DNA from: JALORV01 sp963766365
GTDB taxonomy: Bacteria > Pseudomonadota > Gammaproteobacteria > Burkholderiales > Burkholderiaceae_F
DNA: 31,496 nucleotides
NCBI GenBank assembly: GCA_963766365.1
Contig: CAVXZK010000008.1
Span: forward strand, 1 to 31,496
Reading direction: 5' to 3'
Shown piece by piece: positions 25,148 through 31,496 of this stretch. The position numbers and the translations under genes were made by a program. Position 1 is the first letter of the stretch. The number at the start of each line of letters is the position of its first letter. A model generated the notes under the pieces. The model searched no databases and had not been told where the DNA came from. It saw nothing but the letters and a program-made list of their open reading frames with translations.

Positions 25148-25612
25148 ATGGCGGCCGTCAAGTCCTATCCCAGCCTCGCCCCCGACGTCGACCCGGTCAA
25201 GGGCAACGTTCCGGTGGGCGGTTATGTATGCCGCAAGGAGGAGATTGCGTACCACGAGAAGCTGCCGGTGACCACACTCACCGTGCGCAACACCGGCGAC
25301 CGGCCGGTGCAGGTCGGGTCGCACTTCCACTTCTTCGAGGTGAACCGTGCGCTCGAGTTCGACCGCGCCGCGGCGTTCGGACAGCACCTCAATATCCCGG
25401 CGGCCACTGCATTGCGGTTCGAGCCGGGCGACGAGCGCGAAGTGAAGGTTGTTCCCTACGAAGGCAAGCGCGGCGTATACGGCTTCAATAATCTGGTCGA
25501 CGGCCCGACCACGGGCAAGACTGCCGCGGCAAAGAAGGAAAAGGCGGTCGCGGCCGCGGCGAAGCGCGGGTTCCGTTCGCCGGCGGCAAGTAGCAAGACC
25601 GCAAAACGCTGA
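25148..25612 (+). CDS. ureB: urease subunit beta with a Lys/Ala-rich tail
   Basis: The second structural subunit of urease. Core motifs are VTTLTVRNTGDRPVQVGSHF (about 37-56), HFFEVNRALEFDR and KRGVYGFNNLVDG (about 108-120). After residue 122 comes a tail of about 32 residues rich in Lys and Ala (KTAAAKKEKAVAAAAKRG), making 154 residues against the usual 100-115. An extended N-terminus (MAAVKSYPSLAPDVDPVKGN) is also present before the family start. AAGGAG precedes the ATG. The tail is probably disordered and its role is unknown. Confidence 0.95.
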   Translation: MAAVKSYPSLAPDVDPVKGNVPVGGYVCRKEEIAYHEKLPVTTLTVRNTGDRPVQVGSHFHFFEVNRALEFDRAAAFGQHLNIPAATALRFEPGDEREVKVVPYEGKRGVYGFNNLVDGPTTGKTAAAKKEKAVAAAAKRGFRSPAASSKTAKR

Positions 25613-25624
25613 CAAGGACGCGAC

Positions 25625-27346
25625 ATGGCCACCATTTCCCGCAACGAGTACGTCGGCCTCTACGGCCCCACGACCGGCGATCGCATCCGCCTCGGCGACA
25701 CCGGCCTCTTCGTCGAGATTGAACGCGATCTGCGCGGCGCGCCCGGCGACGAAATCGTCTTCGGAGGCGGCAAGAGCCTGCGCGAAGGCATGGGCCTCGA
25801 TAACCGGATCACGCGCGCCGGCGGAGCGCCGGACCTGGTGATCACCAACGTGACGATCATCGATGCCGTGCTCGGCGTGGTGAAGGCGGACGTCGGCATC
25901 AAGGACGGCCGCATCTGCGCCATCGGCAAGGCCGGCAACCCGCAGACGATGAGCGGCATCACCCCAGGACTGGAGTGCGGCCTGGCCACCGACGCGATTT
26001 CCGGTGCGCATCTCATCCTGACCGCCGGCGGCATCGACACGCACATTCACTACATCTCTCCGCAGCAGGCCTACGCGGCGTTGTCCAACGGCACGACCAC
26101 GTTGATCGGCGGGGGCACCGGCCCCTCGGATGGCTCGAACGCCACGACTGTGACGCCGGGTCCGGGCAACATCCGGATGATGCTGCGCGCCTTCGAGGGC
26201 TGGCCGATCAACATCGGCATTCTCGGCAAGGGCCACGGCCACGGCAAGGCGGCGCTGGTCGAGCAGATCGCCGCCGGCGCAGTCGGCTTCAAGTGCCACG
26301 AGGACTGGGGCACCACGCCGGCGGTGCTGCGTTCGGCGTTGACGGTCGCCGACGAGATGGACGTGCAGGTGTGCATCCACACCGACACGCTCAACGAGTC
26401 GGGCTTTGTCGAGGACACGATCGACGCCTTCGAGGGCCGCGCCATCCACTCGTTTCACACCGAGGGCTCGGGCGGCGGCCACGCTCCCGACATCATCCGC
26501 ATCTCGGCATTGCCCAACGTCCTGCCGTCCTCGACCAATCCCACCCTCCCCTACGGCATCAACTCGCAGGCGGAGCTCTACGACATGATCATGGTGTGCC
26601 ACCACCTGAGCCCCGACATTCCGTCGGACGTGGCGTTCACCGAGAGCCGCATCCGCGCCGAGACGATTGCCGCCGAGAACGTGCTGCACGACATCGGCGT
26701 GATCTCGATGATGTCGAGCGACTCGCAGGCCATGGGCCGGATCGGCGAGTGCTGGCTGCGCACCATACAGACCGCCGACGCGATGAAAACCGGGCGCGGA
26801 AAGCTGCCGGAGGACGCGAAAGGCAACGACAACTTCCGCGTGCTGCGCTACGTGGCGAAGATCACGATCAACCCGGCGATCACGCACGGCATCTCGCATG
26901 TGCTCGGCTCGGTCGAGGTCGGCAAGATCGCCGATCTCGTTCTGTGGGAGCCGGCCTTCTTCGGCGCAAAGCCCAGGCTCATCCTGAAGGGCGGTGTCAT
27001 CAACTGGGCGGTGATGGGTGACCCGAACGCTTCGCTGCCGACACCGCAACCGGTCTACTACCGGCCGATGTTCGGCGCGTTCGGCAAGACGCTTCCGGAC
27101 ACCTGCATCACCTTCGTCTCGGCCGCGGCGCACGCAGCGGGGATCAAGCGGAAACTCGGCCTCGAGCGCCAGGTCATCGCGGTGAAAAACACCCGCAAGA
27201 TCGGCAAGCGCAACATGGTCCGCAATGCCGGTACGCCGAAGATCGAGGTCAACCCGGAGACCTTCGCCGTCACTGTCGACGGCAAGCACGCCACCGTGGC
27301 ACCGGTTACGACCGTCTCACTCAACCAGAAGTACTTCTTCAGCTGA
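25625..27346 (+). CDS. ureC: urease subunit alpha (catalytic)
   Basis: Carries the dinuclear nickel centre. All key residues of Klebsiella urease are present at a +6 offset: His140 and His142 (THIH), Lys223 that is carbamylated to bridge the nickels, His225 (FKCHEDWG), His252 (CIHTDTLNESG), His278 (FHTEGSGGGHAPD), flap residues Cys325 and His326 (MVCHHLSPDI), and Asp366 (MSSDSQAMGR). The residue after the bridging lysine is Cys, where Ile is more usual in the copies I remember. Length 573 is normal. The start at 25625 has AAGGA upstream and follows ureB by 12 bases. The enzyme is cytoplasmic and needs UreDEFG for activation. Confidence 0.98.
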   Translation: MATISRNEYVGLYGPTTGDRIRLGDTGLFVEIERDLRGAPGDEIVFGGGKSLREGMGLDNRITRAGGAPDLVITNVTIIDAVLGVVKADVGIKDGRICAIGKAGNPQTMSGITPGLECGLATDAISGAHLILTAGGIDTHIHYISPQQAYAALSNGTTTLIGGGTGPSDGSNATTVTPGPGNIRMMLRAFEGWPINIGILGKGHGHGKAALVEQIAAGAVGFKCHEDWGTTPAVLRSALTVADEMDVQVCIHTDTLNESGFVEDTIDAFEGRAIHSFHTEGSGGGHAPDIIRISALPNVLPSSTNPTLPYGINSQAELYDMIMVCHHLSPDIPSDVAFTESRIRAETIAAENVLHDIGVISMMSSDSQAMGRIGECWLRTIQTADAMKTGRGKLPEDAKGNDNFRVLRYVAKITINPAITHGISHVLGSVEVGKIADLVLWEPAFFGAKPRLILKGGVINWAVMGDPNASLPTPQPVYYRPMFGAFGKTLPDTCITFVSAAAHAAGIKRKLGLERQVIAVKNTRKIGKRNMVRNAGTPKIEVNPETFAVTVDGKHATVAPVTTVSLNQKYFFS

Positions 27347-27359
27347 CATCGGGCGCCGG

Positions 27360-28040
27360 ATGATCCTCGTCGAAGCCGTCCTTGGAAACGCCGCCGACGC
27401 GCAGTGGGTCAACCGGCTCGCCGGCGCCGCCGTGGACGCACTCGAGCTTGACCACTGGGAAGCGCAGAAGAACCGCTTCCGCAAGAAGACGGCCGGTGGC
27501 GTCGAGCTTGCTGTCTCGCTCGACCGCGGCACCTTCATGCGCGACGGCGACGTGCTGGTCTGGGACGAGCAGGCCAGGCGGGCCGTCGTGGCCAAGCTCA
27601 GCCTGCGCGACGTGATGATCATCCACCTCGATGGCCTCGCGCCGCTCGCGCCCGACATCGCACTGCGCGCGTGTGTGGAGCTCGGCCACGCGCTCGGCAA
27701 CCAGCACTGGCCCGCGCTCGTGAAGGGCAACCGCGTTTTCGTGCCGCTCACGGTCGACCGCAAGGTGATGAGTTCGGTGATGAATACGCACCGCTTCGAA
27801 AGCATCCGGTACGAGTTCGTGCCTGGCGGCGAAATCGTGCCGTACCTCGCTCCGCACGAGTCGCGCCGGCTGTTCGGCGGCGCCGAGGGTCCGGTGCATG
27901 TGCACACGCACGAGCAGTATGTCGCGGTCGACGGCGAGACCGGCCAAACGTACGCGCGTCCCCCCGTGAGCACGCCCGCCCACTCGCACGCACATGCTCA
28001 CCCTCATTCGCATCCGCACGGAACCGATTCCGACCGATGA
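27360..28040 (+). CDS. ureE: urease accessory protein UreE (nickel chaperone)
   Basis: UreE binds nickel and passes it through UreG to urease. ATG 27360 begins MILVEAVLGNAADAQWV; the same frame is open further back inside ureC but that part is not UreE. The metal-binding His116 is in GHALGNQHWPALVKGN. A second cluster HVHTHE (about 179-184) and a His-rich tail (HSHAHAHPHSHPH, 208-220) would hold extra nickel. 226 residues is longer than typical (150-160), from the tail and internal additions. There is no obvious ribosome-binding site, so coupling to ureC, which stops 13 bases upstream, is likely. Its stop overlaps the ureF start as ATGA. Confidence 0.95.
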   Translation: MILVEAVLGNAADAQWVNRLAGAAVDALELDHWEAQKNRFRKKTAGGVELAVSLDRGTFMRDGDVLVWDEQARRAVVAKLSLRDVMIIHLDGLAPLAPDIALRACVELGHALGNQHWPALVKGNRVFVPLTVDRKVMSSVMNTHRFESIRYEFVPGGEIVPYLAPHESRRLFGGAEGPVHVHTHEQYVAVDGETGQTYARPPVSTPAHSHAHAHPHSHPHGTDSDR

Positions 28041-28756
28041 TCGCCGGCGACCACGACGCGGTGGCGCCGGCGGCGGCCACGAGCCTTGCCCGCATGCTGC
28101 AGTTCGGGGACTCGATGTTCCCGGTTGGGGGCTTCGCGTTCTCGGGCGGGCTCGAGTCGGCGGTCCAGAAACGTGTCGTGTCAGACGCGGCGACGCTGGA
28201 GGCCTACGCGCGCACCGCAGTCGAACAGGCAGCGATGGGCGACGGCATCGCCGTCGTCTGGGCGCATCGCTCCGCAGTCGCCGGCAACCTCGATGAACTC
28301 GTGCGCATCGACCAACGGCTGTACGCGCGCAAGCTCTCGAGCGAGACGCGGACGATGTCGGTGCGGATGGGCAAGAAGTTCGCGGAGATGGGCGCCGAGG
28401 TGACCGGCGCGCCGGTCCTCGCGGCGTGGCGCGACCGCATCGCGGCCGCCAGCACGCCCGGCTGCTACCCGGTGGCACTGGCAGTGAACTTCGCGTCACA
28501 GGACCTGTCGGCGCGCGACGCGTTCGTCGTGCATCAGTACGGCGTCGCGACGATGATCCTAAGCGCAGCGCTGCGGCTGATGAAGATCGGCCATGTCGAG
28601 ACGCAGCGCATGCTCTACCGGCTCAACGCGGATGTCGACGCTGCCTACGAGGTCGCGGCCCGGGCGCGACTCGCCGACATGGCCGGTTTCGCCCCGCTCG
28701 CCGAAGTGCTCGCGGCGGTCCACGTCAAGGCGCATGTGCGCCTGTTCATGAACTGA
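28037..28756 (+). CDS. ureF: urease accessory protein UreF
   Basis: UreF joins UreD and UreG in the activation complex and helps control nickel insertion. The 239 residues show LLQFGDSMFPVGGFAFSGGLE-like sequence (LARMLQFGDSMFPVGGFAFS, about 17-36), then DLSARDAFVVHQYGVATMIL and SAALRLMKIGH, and the family ending. The ATG overlaps the UreE stop (ATGA, 28037-28040), so translation is coupled. An open extension upstream lies wholly inside ureE in another frame and is not used. Confidence 0.95.
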   Translation: MIAGDHDAVAPAAATSLARMLQFGDSMFPVGGFAFSGGLESAVQKRVVSDAATLEAYARTAVEQAAMGDGIAVVWAHRSAVAGNLDELVRIDQRLYARKLSSETRTMSVRMGKKFAEMGAEVTGAPVLAAWRDRIAAASTPGCYPVALAVNFASQDLSARDAFVVHQYGVATMILSAALRLMKIGHVETQRMLYRLNADVDAAYEVAARARLADMAGFAPLAEVLAAVHVKAHVRLFMN

Positions 28757-28774
28757 ATACGGAACAACATCCAG

Positions 28775-29416
28775 GTGAAGAAGATCACGCGCATTGGCGT
28801 CGGCGGGCCGGTCGGCTCGGGCAAGACCGCGATCGTCGAGGCGATCACGCCGCGGCTCCTCGAGATGGGCATCAAGGTGCTGATCATCACGAATGACGTG
28901 GTCACCACCGAGGACGCAAAGCACGTTCAGCGAACGCTCAAGGGCATTCTCCTCGAGGAACGCATCCTCGGCGTCGAAACCGGCGCCTGCCCGCATACCG
29001 CGGTGCGCGAGGACCCGAGCATGAATCTCGCCGCCGTAGAGGACATGGAGGCGCGCTTCCCCGACGGCGACGTGGTGCTGATCGAAAGTGGCGGCGACAA
29101 CCTGACACTGACCTTCTCGCCGGCGCTGGTCGACTTCTTCATCTACGTCATCGACGTCGCCGCCGGCGACAAGATCCCGCGCAAAAATGGCCCCGGCATC
29201 ACCCAGTCGGACATCCTGGTCATCAACAAGACTGACCTTGCGCCGTACGTCGGCGCCAGCCTCGAGGTGATGGCGCACGACTCGAAGCTGATGCGCGGCG
29301 AGAAGCCGTTCCTGTTCACGAACTGCAAAACCGGCGAGGGCATTCCCCAGCTCGTCGAGCTGATCCGCAGCGATCTCCTGTTCGACCTCCGGCTGCCGTC
29401 CAAGCAGTCCGCGTAG
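28775..29416 (+). CDS. ureG: urease accessory GTPase UreG
   Basis: A SIMIBI-class GTPase that drives nickel delivery to the apo-urease complex. The 213 residues contain the P-loop GPVGSGKT (11-18), the nickel-binding Cys-Pro-His at 72-74 (GACPHTAVREDPSMN), the switch IESGGDNLT and the guanine-specificity motif NKTD (151-154). The start is a GTG at 28775, 18 bases after ureF, with little ribosome-binding sequence. Standard family length is about 205-215. It is followed with no spacer by ureD. Confidence 0.97.
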   Translation: MKKITRIGVGGPVGSGKTAIVEAITPRLLEMGIKVLIITNDVVTTEDAKHVQRTLKGILLEERILGVETGACPHTAVREDPSMNLAAVEDMEARFPDGDVVLIESGGDNLTLTFSPALVDFFIYVIDVAAGDKIPRKNGPGITQSDILVINKTDLAPYVGASLEVMAHDSKLMRGEKPFLFTNCKTGEGIPQLVELIRSDLLFDLRLPSKQSA

Positions 29417-30379
29417 ATGGGCCTAGCCGAGGGCGCGCCGACGCTTGCACCCTGGGCCGCAGCCGAGGGTCTCGGCCTGTCGGCGGCGGGCTTCGCCGGC
29501 TTCCAGGACGAGCCGCCGCAGATGGCGAGCGGCACGGTCGGCAAGACGGGGTTCCTGCGCATCGGCTTCGAACGGCGCGGTGATCACACCATTCTGGCGG
29601 AGCTCGACCGGCGCGCGCCGTACATGGCGCAGCGCGCGCTGTATCCCGACCCGGCCATGCCCGACCAGGCCTGGCTCTTCATGATCACCACGTCGGGTTG
29701 TGTTCTGCAGGGCGACCGGCTCGCACTCGAGGTCGCACTCGGCCCCGGCGCACGGGCGCACGTCACCACCCAGTCGGCGACGAAGATTCACAGCATGGAC
29801 GCGAACTACGCCGCGCAGACGCAGTCCATCACACTCGCCGACGGCGCCTACCTGGAGTTTCTGCCCGAACCATTGATCCCGCACCGGCGCGCGCGCTTCC
29901 TGAGCGAGACCCGGATGACGATCGCCCCGACAGCCACCGCGCTGTACGGCGAGATCGTCCAGCCCGGCCGCAAGCACCATCACCCGGACGAAGACTTCGG
30001 CGCCACCCTGCTGTCGCTCGCCGTCGAGGCGGAGCGGCCGGACGGCGAAGCTCTCTTCAGCGAGAAGCTTGTCGTTGATCCCGCGCGGCGACCGGTGCGG
30101 CAGACCGGCGTGATGGGTTCGTTCTACGTGCTCGGCAACGTGGTCCTGCTGACACCCGCGGACGTCGCTGAACGCGTCCACGCGCGGATCGAGGCCGAGG
30201 TGGATCTCGCTGAAGGCATCGCCTTCGGATCGTGCCGACTTCCGAACGACGCCGGCCTGATCTTCAAGGCGCTTGGCCGCGAGACGGCGCAGGTCAGGGC
30301 CAAGGTGCGCGAGTTCTGGGCGATAGCACGCGAAGAGGCCACCGGCGCCGGCCTTCAGCCGCCGTTTTTCTGGCGTTGA
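29417..30379 (+). CDS. ureD: urease accessory protein UreD (UreH)
   Basis: UreD is the scaffold that binds urease and leads nickel from UreG/UreF to the active site. The 320 residues include ELDRRAPYMAQRALYPDPAM, TTSGCVLQGDRL, TTQSATKIHSM and EFLPEPLIPHRRARF, all typical of the family. The N-terminal ~38 residues before the core (Ala/Gly-rich) are an extension. The ATG directly follows the ureG TAG with zero spacing, so the start depends on re-initiation; a downstream ATG at residue 36 is an alternative. ureD is placed last among the urease genes, while many proteobacteria have it first. Confidence 0.95.
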   Translation: MGLAEGAPTLAPWAAAEGLGLSAAGFAGFQDEPPQMASGTVGKTGFLRIGFERRGDHTILAELDRRAPYMAQRALYPDPAMPDQAWLFMITTSGCVLQGDRLALEVALGPGARAHVTTQSATKIHSMDANYAAQTQSITLADGAYLEFLPEPLIPHRRARFLSETRMTIAPTATALYGEIVQPGRKHHHPDEDFGATLLSLAVEAERPDGEALFSEKLVVDPARRPVRQTGVMGSFYVLGNVVLLTPADVAERVHARIEAEVDLAEGIAFGSCRLPNDAGLIFKALGRETAQVRAKVREFWAIAREEATGAGLQPPFFWR

Positions 30380-30394
30380 CCGACCAGCGGGAGA

Positions 30395-31372
30395 ATGAAC
30401 ATGAAACGGCTGCTCGATGGATGGGAAGGCCTGTGCACTTCATCGAAGCTGCTGCGCTTCCTCGACGTCAACCTGCGCGGCATCGGGCAGGTGATGTTCC
30501 AGGACAATCCGCTCAGCGGGCTGCTCTTCTTCATCGCCATTGGCTGGGGTTCGTCTGCCGCTGGCGTACCGCAGGTCGCGATCGGCGGGTTCGTGGCCGT
30601 GGTCGTGGCAACGCTGACGGCGTACTGGCTGCGCGTCGACGAAAGCGCCCTGCGCGCCGGCCTTTACGGCTTCAACGCCTATCTCGTCGGCCTCGCGCTG
30701 CCGACCTTCATGGCGCCGTCGGCGACGATGTGGGTGTACGTGGTCCTCGGCGCCGCTGTCTCGGTCGTGGTCACGCTCGCCCTCACCAACGTGTTCAAGA
30801 CCTGGAGCGTGTCCGCCCTGACCGCCCCGTTCGTGCTCACGGCGTGGCTGCTGCTGGCCGCGACCAATGCATTTTCCGGACTCGACGGCGGCGCGCTGCC
30901 TGCGGTGGGCGAAATCGTGCCAATCGACCCGGCGGCGGCCGATCCGTTGCGATTCGGCGACTTCCTGCAGGGAATCTTCACGAGCATCACGCAGGTGTTC
31001 CTGAAGGGCCACGGCCCGGCCGCGCTGCTGCTGCTCGCCGGTCTGGCGGTGAACTCGCGCGCCGCCGCGATCTTCGCCCTCTTGGGCGCGGTGGTGGCGG
31101 TAATCACTGCGCATCTGCTTGGCGCGGAGAGCGAACTCATCACGGCCGGACTGCTGGGCTTCAACCCGGTGCTGACAGCGATCGCGCTCGGCGCGGTGTT
31201 CCACCGTCCCGGGGCGCGCGTCGTCGTCTTCACGCTCCTCGCCACGGTGCTGTCGGTCATCGTGCAGGGGGCGATGATGACTGTCATGACACCTTTCGGC
31301 ATTCCGACACTGACCGCAGCATTCATCCTCGTGACGTGGCTTTTCCTGCTGCCACGACTGCAGCTCGATTGA
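30395..31372 (+). CDS. urea transporter, UT family
   Basis: A 325-residue channel-like transporter that would let urea into the cell. Family marks are FQDNPLSGLLFFIAIGWGS (36-54) and GLYGFNAYLVGLAL (89-102), repeated in the second half as GLLGFNPVLTAIALG (252-266), reflecting the two homologous halves of UT proteins. About ten hydrophobic segments are visible. GGGAG lies 4 bases before the ATG, and a second ATG is two codons later. It is 15 bases after ureD in the same direction, so it belongs to the urease operon. No terminator is obvious after it. Confidence 0.92.
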   Translation: MNMKRLLDGWEGLCTSSKLLRFLDVNLRGIGQVMFQDNPLSGLLFFIAIGWGSSAAGVPQVAIGGFVAVVVATLTAYWLRVDESALRAGLYGFNAYLVGLALPTFMAPSATMWVYVVLGAAVSVVVTLALTNVFKTWSVSALTAPFVLTAWLLLAATNAFSGLDGGALPAVGEIVPIDPAAADPLRFGDFLQGIFTSITQVFLKGHGPAALLLLAGLAVNSRAAAIFALLGAVVAVITAHLLGAESELITAGLLGFNPVLTAIALGAVFHRPGARVVVFTLLATVLSVIVQGAMMTVMTPFGIPTLTAAFILVTWLFLLPRLQLD

Positions 31373-31496
31373 CCCGCGCGTACCGCGAGCCTCGATCCCA
31401 TCGCCCCGCTTCCGCTCTTGCCCGCAGGCGCGGTCTCGTCGTCAATCAGGTCGCGTAATGCGGACGCTGCCAGCGCCGGCTCCTATTCCCACTCAA

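Noticed and set aside
25079..27289. Very long minus-strand frame opposite ureB and ureC
   Set aside because: It is an antisense shadow of a high-GC gene; ureC has all catalytic residues on the plus strand.
31373..31496. Next gene beginning at ATG 31458
   Set aside because: Only about 13 codons are inside the window, with no ribosome-binding site. No terminator or other element could be supported either.

Overview
The window is GC-rich DNA that reads like a betaproteobacterium, probably of the Burkholderiales or a close relative. The basis is gene order recalled from that group (scpB, rluB, rimP, nusA, infB in one direction, and ldcA next to tadA), a TadA with an N-terminal extra domain, and the strong GC bias at third codon positions. 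I ran no database search.

Layout. Bases 1-8393 are a damaged reverse-complement copy of bases 8400-17058, and the two arms meet around a 6-base spacer at 8394-8399. The right arm carries mostly intact genes. The left arm carries the same genes in mirror order with dozens of frameshifts. Two left-arm blocks (1-502 and about 3540-3795) differ from the right arm by codon-wise, protein-conserving changes, as if they came from a related genome. I read the left arm as an assembly or fold-back-read artefact, not a living duplication. infB is cut at the centre of the palindrome.

Real gene content starts at 8400. On the minus strand, 8400-15501 holds a small membrane protein, scpB, rluB (two probable sequencing frameshifts), a probable rimP leader with a clear promoter and intrinsic terminator, then rimP, nusA and the first 595 codons of infB. 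A TetR-family repressor (15841-16446) diverges from a class II aldolase-family gene and a mandelate racemase. The palindromic operator sits inside the promoter of the aldolase gene. Next come, on the minus strand, ldcA and a TadA fusion overlapping by 11 bases.

Bases 20384-23402 are a low-density region: about 800 bases with no assignable gene, a broken multi-haem cytochrome c gene, a DUF4239-like membrane protein, and the last ~70 codons of a DUF3604 gene.

Bases 23403-31372 form a urea-use locus. A DUF1576-like membrane protein is divergent from ureA-ureB-ureC-ureE-ureF-ureG-ureD, which is followed by a UT-family urea transporter. Urea imported by the transporter would be hydrolysed by UreABC, whose nickel centre is installed by UreE, UreF, UreG and UreD. 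All nickel-site residues of UreC are present. I see no CRISPR array, tRNA, rRNA, insertion sequence or phage gene, and no convincing undescribed defence-type system. The most interesting leads are the TetR-controlled aldolase/racemase pair, the DUF1576 protein beside urease, and the TadA fusion.
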